A stretch of DNA of 64,000 bases from Faecalicatena_A orotica (lineage in GTDB: Bacteria > Bacillota > Clostridia > Lachnospirales > Lachnospiraceae), in assembly GCF_040545875.1 (NCBI RefSeq), contig NZ_JBEPMR010000006.1; one strand, written 5' to 3'. The position numbers and the translations under genes were made by a program. Position 1 is the first letter of the stretch. Each line of letters begins with the position of its first letter. Below the pieces are notes generated by a model. The model was not told the origin of the DNA and did not search any database. It saw only the letters and a list, made by a program, of their open reading frames with translations. Shown in pieces: positions 17,553 to 25,333 of this stretch.

Positions 17553-19044
17553 AAAAATTGCGGGGATCGCGATGAGCCTTGCTTTGACAGCAGCGATGAT
17601 ACTGCCGGCGGGGGTACGTGCGGAGGATACGGCTACAGATGCGCCCAAAATAGTGATTTCTGTAGGAGATGAACAGAAGACCCCGGAGTTTAAAGCGGAT
17701 GAAACAAAAGACCTTGAGATTAGCCTGAAAAATCAGGGGATAGCAGATGCGGTAAAAGTCAGGATTGCTCCTGTCATAGAGGATGCTAATACATGGCCGT
17801 TTGTCGTAGAAGATATGAATTATGAACGTACGGTAGAGACTATTACGGCAGGCAATGAAGTAATGGTTAAATGGGAAGGTTTGGCAGTTCGTCCGGAGGT
17901 GGAAAGTAAGTATTATAAACTTCCTTTTAAGATTACATATGAGGACGGTGAAGGCAAACAGTTTCAGTTAGACCGGTATGTATTTGTAAAAGCCGTTGCG
18001 GCGGATAAACCGGAAGAAAAACCTGAGGAGCCAAAGCCGGAAGAAAACGGGGAACCGGAAGGCGGAGAAGCCGGTTTTTCAAACAGTGACCCTGTCGTTT
18101 CAGGCGGCGGGGGCGGTTCAGAATCCGGTAAGGATGCCGTACCGAGGGTCATTGTCACCGGGTTCAATACAGATCCGGGGGCAGTGAATGCAGGCAGCGA
18201 CTTTAAGCTGATTATCCATTTGAAGAATACTTCTACAAAAACGGCGGTTTCCAACATGCTGTTTGATCTGCAGGCACCGTCATCAGGGACCGAAGCAGCA
18301 GCGGAGGCACCGGCATTCCTGCCGTCATCAGGATCCAGCTCTATTTATCTGGACTACATCCCGGCAGGCGGGACACAGGATATCTCCATTGCATTGAATG
18401 CAAGGGCAGATTTGGTTCAGAAGCCATACAGTATTGCAATGACGATGAAATATGAAGACAGCAATGCTACACAATATGAGAGTTCTTCAAGTCTGGCGAT
18501 TCCTGTGAAACAGGCGGCAAGATTTGAATTCAGCGAACTCGAGATTGCACCTGAGGCAGTAGCGGTAGGCGAGGAGGCTAATATTACATGCAGCCTTTAT
18601 AATACAGGCCGTATTAAATTATACAATGTAAAAGCAAAATTCCAGGGGGATGGAATCGAAGGTAAAGATGTCTTTGTCGGAAATGTGGATTCAGGTGCGA
18701 CAGGTTCTATCGACGGAATCGTTACAGCTACACAGGAGATGGCGCCGGACCAGAAGTGTAAGATGATTGTCTCATACGAAGATGAATCTGGAAAAGCATC
18801 AACCGTAGAGAAGGAATTTTCACTGACGATCACACCGGAGCAGGCACCGATGGATATGTCGCAGATGGTTGATATGCCGGCTGAAAAAGGATTTCCGGTT
18901 TTACCGGTTGTAATAGGAGCCGTTGTAGTTGTGGCAGCGATTGTCATCTTGATTATCGTACTCAAGAGAAGAAAGAAAAAGAAGGAGTCTGTAGAAGAGG
19001 AGGACTTGTTGGATGAGGTGGATCGATTTACTGAGGATGAGTAG
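17539..19044 (+). CDS. Secreted, membrane-anchored Ig-like (CARDB/NEW3-like) protein
   Basis: A 501-aa protein. The ATG at 17539 is chosen because AGGGAGGAAAAGG precedes it and a signal peptide follows (MRPFKKIAGIAMSLALTAAM, cleavage near VRAED). The mature part has three repeats of a beta-rich pattern with NQGIADAVKV, NTSTKTAVSN and NTGRIKLYNV, which is typical of CARDB/NEW3 or COG1361 S-layer-type Ig folds. A Pro/Glu-rich and Gly-rich linker lies at about 160-200. A C-terminal membrane helix (about 455-480) precedes a basic then acidic tail. It sits between ATPase and permease and overlaps both, so it probably forms the extracellular part of the machine. Function is unknown. Confidence 0.85.
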   Translation: MRPFKKIAGIAMSLALTAAMILPAGVRAEDTATDAPKIVISVGDEQKTPEFKADETKDLEISLKNQGIADAVKVRIAPVIEDANTWPFVVEDMNYERTVETITAGNEVMVKWEGLAVRPEVESKYYKLPFKITYEDGEGKQFQLDRYVFVKAVAADKPEEKPEEPKPEENGEPEGGEAGFSNSDPVVSGGGGGSESGKDAVPRVIVTGFNTDPGAVNAGSDFKLIIHLKNTSTKTAVSNMLFDLQAPSSGTEAAAEAPAFLPSSGSSSIYLDYIPAGGTQDISIALNARADLVQKPYSIAMTMKYEDSNATQYESSSSLAIPVKQAARFEFSELEIAPEAVAVGEEANITCSLYNTGRIKLYNVKAKFQGDGIEGKDVFVGNVDSGATGSIDGIVTATQEMAPDQKCKMIVSYEDESGKASTVEKEFSLTITPEQAPMDMSQMVDMPAEKGFPVLPVVIGAVVVVAAIVILIIVLKRRKKKKESVEEEDLLDEVDRFTEDE

Positions 19045-20428
19045 TGGCAACCTCAAGCGAAGAAAGCTTAGAACTTTTCTCACCATCCTGGGAGTCGTTA
19101 TCGGAACAGCATCCATTGTGGTCATGATTTCTCTGGGGCTTGGAATGCAGGAGTCCATGTACCGTGAAGTCGAGCAGTCCGGCGGAATTACGAACCTGAC
19201 AGTCACGGGAAAGCAGACAGAAGGTTCCATGTATTATATGTCTTCCGGTGATTCCGACCAGCAGGAGCCAAGTAAGTATATTACGGATGATGTCATTAAC
19301 CAGCTAAAGCAGCTGGAGCATGTAAAGAGTGCAAATCCAATTCTGGATGTCAGCGCGATTGCATTAAAAGGCAAGTACATGGGATATCTGCAGCTGCGTG
19401 GGATGACGCCGGAAGCACTTAAGGAGCAGAATATAAAACTGGCTGCCGGAGGAAGGCTTCCAGACCCTGACAGTGCCAATCTGGAACTTGTTTTTGGAAA
19501 TGGCGTTCTTACCAGTTTCTATGAGAAGACAACCGGTAAGGGATACTGGGAAACCGGGGAAATACCGGATGTGGATCTGGCACATGACCAGATGTTTCTG
19601 ATTCTGGACCAGGATGGCTATTTTCAAACACAGAATCAGGGTGCCGGGATGTCGGCAGGGGGCGGTGAAGGAGGAGCGAATCAGACACCGGTTAAACCGC
19701 CGAAAAAATATGTTGTCCAGTCCAGCGGAGTAGTGGAAGGGGATATCGATACTTATAATGCTAATTTTTACTATGTTTACTGTGACATAGATAAATTAGA
19801 GGAACTGCTGAAGAAAGAGTTCCGCGGCAGAGTAATTCCCGGACAGCCCAGCACGAAGTCAGGCAAGCCGTATAAACAGTTTGTATACAGTTCTGCAAGC
19901 GTGCAGGCGGAAAATCTGGACGATGTGGATGAACTGTCCGCTACGATCAGAAATATGGGATATCAGGTTACAACGAATGCAGAATATATGGAGAGCATGA
20001 AAAAGCAGTTTGCAATGATTCAGGCTGTTCTCGGGGGAATCGGGGCGGTATCTCTATTCGTAGCTGCAATCGGTATTGCAAATACAATGATGATGTCGAT
20101 ATATGAACGTACAAAGGAGATCGGTGTTATAAAAGTATTGGGATGCGGTCTGAAGAATATTAAACAGATGTTTCTTATGGAGGCGGCATTTATCGGGTTT
20201 ATAGGAGGTGTAGTGGGGAATATCCTAAGCTTCCTGCTGTCCTTCATTATCAACTTCCTGACGCAGAGCGGCAATGCGATGGGAATTGACGGAAATATTT
20301 CCTATATCCCGCCGTGGCTTGTGCTTGCCTCGATGGCATTCGCGGTGTTTGTGGGAATGGCAGCCGGGTATTTCCCGGCGCTGAGGGCGATGAGACTGAG
20401 CCCGCTTGCAGCCATACATAACGAGTAA
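19013..20428 (+). CDS. MacB-like ABC permease (FtsX family)
   Basis: A 471-aa permease with the N-terminal membrane helix after NLKRRKLRTFLTILGVVIG, a large extracellular MacB periplasmic core domain (about 45-330) and three C-terminal membrane helices in an FtsX domain (YERTKEIGVIKVLG motif). The start at 19013 lies 32 bp inside the previous gene with GAGGAGG upstream; the residues before the next Met belong to the conserved N-terminal motif. It closes a three-gene operon with the ATPase and the Ig-like protein. Peptide or lipid export, or envelope stress work, is likely; no substrate can be named. Confidence 0.92.
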   Translation: MRWIDLLRMSSGNLKRRKLRTFLTILGVVIGTASIVVMISLGLGMQESMYREVEQSGGITNLTVTGKQTEGSMYYMSSGDSDQQEPSKYITDDVINQLKQLEHVKSANPILDVSAIALKGKYMGYLQLRGMTPEALKEQNIKLAAGGRLPDPDSANLELVFGNGVLTSFYEKTTGKGYWETGEIPDVDLAHDQMFLILDQDGYFQTQNQGAGMSAGGGEGGANQTPVKPPKKYVVQSSGVVEGDIDTYNANFYYVYCDIDKLEELLKKEFRGRVIPGQPSTKSGKPYKQFVYSSASVQAENLDDVDELSATIRNMGYQVTTNAEYMESMKKQFAMIQAVLGGIGAVSLFVAAIGIANTMMMSIYERTKEIGVIKVLGCGLKNIKQMFLMEAAFIGFIGGVVGNILSFLLSFIINFLTQSGNAMGIDGNISYIPPWLVLASMAFAVFVGMAAGYFPALRAMRLSPLAAIHNE

Positions 20429-20435
20429 TAGAAAC

Positions 20436-20469
20436 GAAGAGTAAGGGCGGTTTTGTTCCCTTACTCTTC
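20436..20469. terminator. Bidirectional terminator
   Basis: A perfect 12-bp stem (GAAGAGTAAGGG at 20436-20447, complement at 20458-20469) with a 10-nt loop lies between convergent genes. Its right arm includes the stop codon of the minus-strand gene. Confidence 0.8.
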
Positions 20470-20727
20470 TTCTATAATCTGGATTTCAAGGTAATCGAAA
20501 TCGATGGAATCTACAAAATTATCCTGGTAAAATCTTGCTTTGGCATGTTTCTTGAAGTCCTTTATTGTCTTATCGAGCCAGATTGGTTTGCTCAGATCAA
20601 ATTCATAGCAGATTGCATCGAGTGCATGAAATACTTTATGTGTGCGTGTGTCGTCCGTGTCATCACAGATGACCGTATCACGCAGCATTCTGTTGTCTTT
20701 AAATTCTTTACCCCATAAACGGAACAT
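20461..20727 (-). CDS. Conserved hypothetical protein, 88 aa
   Basis: I do not recognise a named family. The product is short, acidic at the C-terminus (IQIIEEE) and without membrane segments or Cys motifs; it contains one Trp-rich basic stretch (KPIWLDKTIKDFKKHAKARF). An AAGAAAGAGG site precedes the ATG. Coding is supported by its own ribosome site, the shared terminator at its 3' end and the absence of any overlapping gene. It is monocistronic, opposite the regulator-CO dehydrogenase region. A small cytoplasmic protein of unknown role is all that can be said. Confidence 0.65.
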   Translation of the reverse strand: MFRLWGKEFKDNRMLRDTVICDDTDDTRTHKVFHALDAICYEFDLSKPIWLDKTIKDFKKHAKARFYQDNFVDSIDFDYLEIQIIEEE

Positions 20728-20800
20728 AATTCGACCTCTTTCTTGGATTGGATAGTTACCAGTATATCATTCTTCGAAAAGCTTGTAAATGTTCATATTT

Positions 20801-20833
20801 AAAGTTGACAAAAAAAGTCCAGTATGCTAAAAT
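20801..20833 (+). promoter_or_regulatory. Promoter with IscR-like operator for rrf2
   Basis: A -35 box TTGACA (20805-20810), a 17-bp spacer and a -10 box TAAAAT (20828-20833). A 25-bp imperfect dyad at 20801-20825 covers the -35 box: half-site AAAGTTGAC, seven A, half-site GTCCAGTAT. This has the layout of the E. coli IscR type 1 site (ATASYYGAC, 7-bp centre, GTCRRSTAT), so autorepression is likely. Confidence 0.75.
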
Positions 20834-20859
20834 TTTAACAAAAGATGAGAGGTGCTTTC

Positions 20860-21249
20860 ATGCTTTTAACAAGAGAGAATGATTATGCGATCCGTATGCT
20901 TCGTTCCATAAGAGACGGGGAAAAGCATACGGTAAAAGAGATATGTCAGGCGGAAGAGATTCCGGAGGCGTTTGCTTATAAGATATTGAAGAAGCTTAGG
21001 AGAGCCGGCCTGATTGAGGTTGGGCGGGGTGCTTCGGGCGGGTGCCGGCTGAATCAGCCGCTTGAGGAACTGAATCTGTATGATGTGGTGACAGCAGTCG
21101 ATGAGGAGCCTTTGATCATGCCATGCCTCAGAGAAAGCTGCAGCAGGAATTCCGGTGGCAGCAGGTGCAGGGTACATACGGAGCTCGCAAAGATACAGGG
21201 CGTATTGATGAAGGAATTAAGGGCACGGAAACTGTCAGACCTTTTTTAA
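20860..21249 (+). CDS. Rrf2/IscR-like transcriptional regulator
   Basis: A 129-aa Rrf2-family regulator starting at the ATG at 20860 (MLLTRENDYA), which has GAGAGG upstream and matches the family N-terminus; an ATG 15 bp earlier is unlikely. A winged helix-turn-helix covers residues 1-70 (ICQAEEIPEAFAYKILKKLRRAGLI). Cys89, Cys94, Cys103 and His106 form a cluster-binding-like set; the Cys-X2-His spacing equals that of IscR. It therefore probably senses iron-sulphur or redox status. Its own promoter and that of cooS downstream carry the same 25-bp dyad, so it is the likely repressor of the CO dehydrogenase genes and of itself. Confidence 0.9.
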   Translation: MLLTRENDYAIRMLRSIRDGEKHTVKEICQAEEIPEAFAYKILKKLRRAGLIEVGRGASGGCRLNQPLEELNLYDVVTAVDEEPLIMPCLRESCSRNSGGSRCRVHTELAKIQGVLMKELRARKLSDLF

Positions 21250-21275
21250 ACTGCAGAGATGATTTAAGGAAATAA

Positions 21276-21303
21276 TCCCTCTTTTTCGGAGGGAAAATTT
21301 TAT
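21276..21303 (+). terminator. Weak hairpin between rrf2 and cooS
   Basis: A 6-bp stem TCCCTC/GAGGGA (21276-21281 and 21289-21294) followed by AAATTTTAT. It may partly end the regulator transcript. Confidence 0.4.
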
Positions 21304-21308
21304 AAAAC

Positions 21309-21333
21309 AAAGTGGACTAAAATTATCAAGTAT
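21309..21333 (+). promoter_or_regulatory. IscR-like operator upstream of cooS
   Basis: A 25-bp site matching the rrf2 promoter site at 19 of 25 positions: half-site AAAGTGGAC, centre TAAAATT, half-site ATCAAGTAT. It lies 16 bp before the cooS start codon, over or just after the start of transcription, which fits repression. Confidence 0.7.
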
Positions 21334-21348
21334 TGAGGAGGTACAACT

Positions 21349-23232
21349 ATGAATCAATGTTATGGATGCACTACATGTAAGAGCGCTGATAAGCCATTAG
21401 AAGGCTTTATTGCCGGACTGCCGATGGAGACGTCCCACCATCGTGTGGAAGGACAGAGCACGAAATGTGCATTTGGGCTTCAGGGAGTCTGCTGCAGGCT
21501 CTGTGCTAACGGGCCGTGCCGCATCACACCGGAGGCCCCGAGAGGAATCTGCGGGGCAGATGCTGACACAATCGTAGCCAGAAACTTTCTGCGGGCTGTC
21601 GCTTCCGGTTCAGGGTGTTACATACATGTCGTTGAAAATACGGCACTGAATGTTAAGAACGTTGCAAAGTCAAAAGGTGAAATCAAAGGACCGGATACCC
21701 TGAACAGGCTGGCCGCGATTTTTGGCATTGAGGAAGAGGACATCCACAGGAGGGCCGAGGCGGTTGCAGACGCAGTGCTGAAAGACCTTTACCTCCCTGA
21801 ATATGAGAAGATGCAGCTCACGGAAAAAATGGCATATGCTCCGCGTTATAAGAAATGGAAAGAACTCGGAATTCTCCCGGGTGGTGCGAAGTCGGAAGTG
21901 TTCCACGGAGTTGTAAAATGTTCTACAAATTTGAACTCAGATCCGGTCAATATGCTGCTGGACTGTTTAAAACTGGGGATTTCCACAGGAATTTACGGGC
22001 TGGTACTGACGAATCTTCTCAACGACGTAGTGCTTGGGGAGCCGGAGATCCGTTTTGCACCGGTTGGACTGCGGGTCATTGATCCGGATTATATTAATAT
22101 TATGATTACGGGACACCAGCATTCGATGTTCACCTTCCTGCAGGACCGTCTGACGGATGAGGATGTTGTAAAGAAGGCAGAAAAGGCCGGGGCGAAAGGC
22201 TTCAAGCTGGTCGGGTGTACCTGTGTAGGACAGGATCTGCAGCTGCGCGGCGCCCATTATGAGGATATCTTTGATGGTCATGCAGGCAATAACTATACAA
22301 GTGAAGCGATACTGGCAACGGGTGGGATTGATGCTGTTATTTCGGAATTTAACTGTACACTGCCGGGGATCGAACCAATCTGCGATGAATTAAAGATTAA
22401 GCAGATATGTATTGACAATGTGGCGAAAAAGGCAAATGCAGAGCTGAAGGAATTTGATTTTGAGAACCGTCCCGCTGTGACAGAGGAGATTATTGATGAG
22501 GTGGTTGCGGCTTACAGTGCACGCAGAGGCAGCGTACCGATGAACCTGATGAAAGAGCACGGTTATGATAACACGCTGACAGGTGTCAGTGAAATCTCCC
22601 TTAAGAAATTCCTTGGCGGAAGCTGGAAACCGTTGATCGACCTGATTGTATCAGGGGATATAAAGGGTGTTGCCGGCGTGGTTGGGTGTTCTAACCTGAC
22701 TGCAGGCGGGCACGATGTACTGACGGTAGACCTCGTGAAGGAGCTGATTGCGAAGGATATCATTGTCCTGACGGCCGGATGTTCTTCAGGGGGAATTGAG
22801 AACTGCGGACTTATGACACCAGAAGCGGCAAAATATGCAGGGCCTAAGCTGAGGGCTGTCTGTGAGAGCCTTGGCATCCCGCCTGTATTGAACTTTGGAC
22901 CATGTCTTGCAATCGGCCGCCTTGAGATCGTAGCAACTGAACTGGCAGAAGAACTAGGCGTGGACCTTCCGCAGCTGCCGCTTGTACTTTCTGCGGCACA
23001 ATGGCTGGAAGAGCAGGCGCTGGCTGATGGGTGCTACGGACTATCACTCGGGCTTCCACTGCACCTTGGGCTGCCGCCATTCATGACTGGAAGTAAGGTG
23101 GCTGTAAAAGTGCTGACAGAGGATATGAAAGAGCTGACCGGGGGACAGGTGATTATTAACCCGGATGCAAAGGAATCTGCGAAGATTCTGGAAGAGATTA
23201 TTCTGGAAAAACGCCGGGGACTTCAGATTTAG
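21349..23232 (+). CDS. cooS: Anaerobic carbon monoxide dehydrogenase, catalytic subunit
   Basis: A 627-aa monofunctional nickel-iron CO dehydrogenase that interconverts CO and CO2. The N-terminal Cys set (CYGCTTCKS) matches the inter-subunit D cluster and CCRLCANGPCR the B cluster. Further Cys and His (GHQHSMF, GCTCVGQD, VVGCSN, TAGCSSGG, NFGPCLAIGR) match the nickel C-cluster region. An AGGAGG site precedes the ATG. A CooF-like ferredoxin and a flavin oxidoreductase follow within 15 and 4 bp. No acsB, cooC or cooT is in the window, so a role in CO oxidation with redox balancing or stress defence is more likely here than acetyl-CoA synthesis. Confidence 0.96.
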   Translation: MNQCYGCTTCKSADKPLEGFIAGLPMETSHHRVEGQSTKCAFGLQGVCCRLCANGPCRITPEAPRGICGADADTIVARNFLRAVASGSGCYIHVVENTALNVKNVAKSKGEIKGPDTLNRLAAIFGIEEEDIHRRAEAVADAVLKDLYLPEYEKMQLTEKMAYAPRYKKWKELGILPGGAKSEVFHGVVKCSTNLNSDPVNMLLDCLKLGISTGIYGLVLTNLLNDVVLGEPEIRFAPVGLRVIDPDYINIMITGHQHSMFTFLQDRLTDEDVVKKAEKAGAKGFKLVGCTCVGQDLQLRGAHYEDIFDGHAGNNYTSEAILATGGIDAVISEFNCTLPGIEPICDELKIKQICIDNVAKKANAELKEFDFENRPAVTEEIIDEVVAAYSARRGSVPMNLMKEHGYDNTLTGVSEISLKKFLGGSWKPLIDLIVSGDIKGVAGVVGCSNLTAGGHDVLTVDLVKELIAKDIIVLTAGCSSGGIENCGLMTPEAAKYAGPKLRAVCESLGIPPVLNFGPCLAIGRLEIVATELAEELGVDLPQLPLVLSAAQWLEEQALADGCYGLSLGLPLHLGLPPFMTGSKVAVKVLTEDMKELTGGQVIINPDAKESAKILEEIILEKRRGLQI

Positions 23233-23247
23233 AAAGGGGCGGTAAAA

Positions 23248-23694
23248 ATGAAACGTATCATGATCGATTATGAGAAATGCGACGGCTGTAAGAACTGTTC
23301 CGCCGCCTGTATGCAGGCGCACAGGGAAACGCCGGGGACGATATATGATCTGGATTTGACAGACCCTAAAAATGAGTCCCGTAATTTTATCCTAAAGGAT
23401 GCAGAGGGACACTACAAACCCTTGTTCTGCCGGCACTGTGCTGACCCGGAATGTGTGAAATCATGCATGAGCGGGGCGCTTCGCAAGGATGCGGAAAGCG
23501 GACACGTGTTTTATGATGAAACCCGGTGCGGGTCCTGCTTTATGTGTGTGATGAACTGCCCGTTCGGCGTTTTAAAGCCGGATCAGGTGACGAAAAGTAA
23601 AGTGATCAAGTGTGATTTCTGCGTAAACGCGGGAGGAGAACCATCCTGTGTAGCCTCCTGTCCGAAAAAAGCGATTTATGTAGAGGAGGTGTAA
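23248..23694 (+). CDS. cooF: CooF-like 4Fe-4S ferredoxin
   Basis: A 148-aa polyferredoxin with four Cys motifs: CDGCKNCSAAC near the start, CRHCADPECVKSC, CGSCFMCVMNCPFG, and CDFCVNAGGEPSCVASCP. These would bind four 4Fe-4S clusters as in the DmsB/HycB/CooF family. It accepts electrons from CooS. The start lies 15 bp after cooS with GAAAGGGG upstream; the next gene starts 4 bp after its stop. Position and length identify it as the electron carrier between CO dehydrogenase and the downstream flavoprotein. Confidence 0.92.
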   Translation: MKRIMIDYEKCDGCKNCSAACMQAHRETPGTIYDLDLTDPKNESRNFILKDAEGHYKPLFCRHCADPECVKSCMSGALRKDAESGHVFYDETRCGSCFMCVMNCPFGVLKPDQVTKSKVIKCDFCVNAGGEPSCVASCPKKAIYVEEV

Positions 23695-23698
23695 AAGT

Positions 23699-24922
23699 AT
23701 GAAGCATGTGATTATAGGTGCCGGTGTTGCCGGTACAGAAGCCGCGAAGACAATCAGGGGGCTGGACGAAAACGCCGGGATACTGCTGATTTCCGCGGAT
23801 ACACAGATTCATTCCCGCTGTATGCTGCATAAGTTTATCGGAGGGGAGCGCGATGAAAAGAGCCTGAATTTTACGGAAGATGATTTCTTTGAAAAGTATC
23901 GTGTTGACTGGGAAAAGGGGGTCCGGGTCGTAGAAGTCTGTCCCGGTGAGAAGGAAATTCATCTGGACACAGGAGAAAAAGTGGGGTATGACAGGCTTTT
24001 GATTGCGAATGGCGCGGACAGCTGTATTCCCCCTGTGGGAGATTTAAGAAAGGCTTCCAATGTGTATGGGCTGCGGAATCTTTCCGATGCCCAGGATATT
24101 GTAAAGGAAGCAGAAGAGGCAGAAAATGTGCTAATCATCGGTTCCGGACTCGTTGGGCTGGATGCGGCCTACGGACTGCTTGAGAGGGGGAGGAGAGTTA
24201 CCATTGTAGAAATGGCCCCCCAGATTCTGCCGGTACAGCTCGATGCCCACGGCGCCCAGAGCTATCAGGAACTCTTTGAAAAGGCCGGTGTCCGTTTCCT
24301 CCTTGGAAGGCGGGCCAGTGAAGCACAGTGTGGTGAGGACGGCAGGATTCATGAAGTCGTTCTGGACAACGGTGAAAAAGCAGCATGCGATATGATCGTT
24401 GTCGCAGCCGGTGTCCGTGCATCAACCGGGTATCTCGAAGGCAGCGGCATCATGTGTGAACGCGGAGTATGCGTGGATTCCTATTTGCAGACAAACCAGC
24501 CTGACATCTATGCGGCAGGCGACATCACAGGCCTGTCAGGAATCTGGCCGAATGCAGCCGATCAGGGAAGAGTGGCGGGAAAGAATATGTGCGGTCTAAA
24601 AACAGAGTATGCAGACCGCTTTGCCATCAAGAACACGATCAATTTCTTCGGACTTTTAAGCTTATGCGTAGGAAGAATCTGCGAGGAAGAAGGTGATGAA
24701 ATACAGGTAAGAGAAGATAAAGAGCATTATAAGCGCGTCATCCTAAGAGACGGAAAAGTAGAGGGAATCCTGCTTCAGGGAGATATCTCACATGCCGGGA
24801 CATGGCAGTACCTGATCAAGAACCACATAGATATACGAGGTACCGGAAAAGATATATTTAAAATCAATTATGCCGACTTCTATCAGGTAGGAGACGGCGG
24901 AAAATACGAATGGGCAATTTAA
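23699..24922 (+). CDS. NAD(P)/FAD-dependent oxidoreductase of CODH cluster (FNOR type)
   Basis: A 407-aa pyridine nucleotide-disulphide-family flavoprotein without the redox disulphide. The FAD-binding GAGVAGTEAAKTI motif is at the N-terminus, the NAD-binding GSGLVGLDAAYGL motif is near residue 150, and the second FAD motif is TNQPDIYAAGDI. It resembles rubredoxin or ferredoxin reductases (NorW/NROR group). It is the third gene of the cooS-cooF run and is followed by a rubredoxin gene, so it probably passes electrons from CooF to NAD(P) or to rubredoxin. Similar CooS-CooF-FNOR sets occur in other anaerobes. Confidence 0.9.
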   Translation: MKHVIIGAGVAGTEAAKTIRGLDENAGILLISADTQIHSRCMLHKFIGGERDEKSLNFTEDDFFEKYRVDWEKGVRVVEVCPGEKEIHLDTGEKVGYDRLLIANGADSCIPPVGDLRKASNVYGLRNLSDAQDIVKEAEEAENVLIIGSGLVGLDAAYGLLERGRRVTIVEMAPQILPVQLDAHGAQSYQELFEKAGVRFLLGRRASEAQCGEDGRIHEVVLDNGEKAACDMIVVAAGVRASTGYLEGSGIMCERGVCVDSYLQTNQPDIYAAGDITGLSGIWPNAADQGRVAGKNMCGLKTEYADRFAIKNTINFFGLLSLCVGRICEEEGDEIQVREDKEHYKRVILRDGKVEGILLQGDISHAGTWQYLIKNHIDIRGTGKDIFKINYADFYQVGDGGKYEWAI

Positions 24923-25056
24923 AAGGAACCTTAAATATACCTCTGAATTTGGAAATTTATGCATGACAGAGGTGTGAATAGGGAAAGCTAATGTAACTGT
25001 TCAGTACAGGACTGTGCATTTACAAGATAACATGAAAGAAATAGGAGGAGTTTGAA

Positions 25057-25218
25057 ATGAAAAGATATGTATGTGAACCATGCGGATATGTATATGACCC
25101 GGAGGAGGGTGATCCGGACGGGGGAATCGAGCCGGGAACCGCATTTGAAGATATACCGGATGACTGGGTATGCCCGATCTGCGGACTTGGAAAAGACGTA
25201 TTTGTAGAGGAAGAGTAG
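25057..25218 (+). CDS. Rubredoxin
   Basis: A 53-aa rubredoxin. The two CxxC-type knuckles CEPCGY and CPICGLGK bind one iron, and the core motif YVYDPEEGDPDGGIEPGTAF with the aromatic DDWVCP is typical. An AGGAGG site precedes the ATG. It lies 134 bp after the flavoprotein gene, with a small inverted repeat (ACCTCTG/CAGAGGT, 24939-24973) between them, and a terminator follows. It is a small cytoplasmic electron carrier, probably reduced by the adjacent oxidoreductase and used for oxygen or peroxide detoxification. Confidence 0.95.
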   Translation: MKRYVCEPCGYVYDPEEGDPDGGIEPGTAFEDIPDDWVCPICGLGKDVFVEEE

Positions 25219-25229
25219 AGAACATTAAG

Positions 25230-25265
25230 AAAAAGGCTGTGCATTGAAATGTACGGCCTTTTTTG
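25230..25265 (+). terminator. Terminator after rubredoxin
   Basis: Stem AAAAAGGC (25230-25237) with GCCTTTTT (25256-25263), extended by imperfect pairing, ending in a six-T run. Confidence 0.88.
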
Positions 25266-25273
25266 ATAAGATG

Positions 25274-25317
25274 AAAAGGGGTCAGACCCTTTTGCGGTCC
25301 GCATTCAGAATTTTCAG
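25274..25317 (-). repeat. Dispersed palindromic repeat, copy 1 (inverted, diverged)
   Basis: Contains AAAAGGGGTCAGACCCTTTT and, in reverse orientation, the CTGAAAAT flank found in the copies at 44654-44702 and 54496-54544. It ends 16 bp before the response regulator start. Confidence 0.65.
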
Positions 25318-25333
25318 ATAAAAGGAGCATAAT

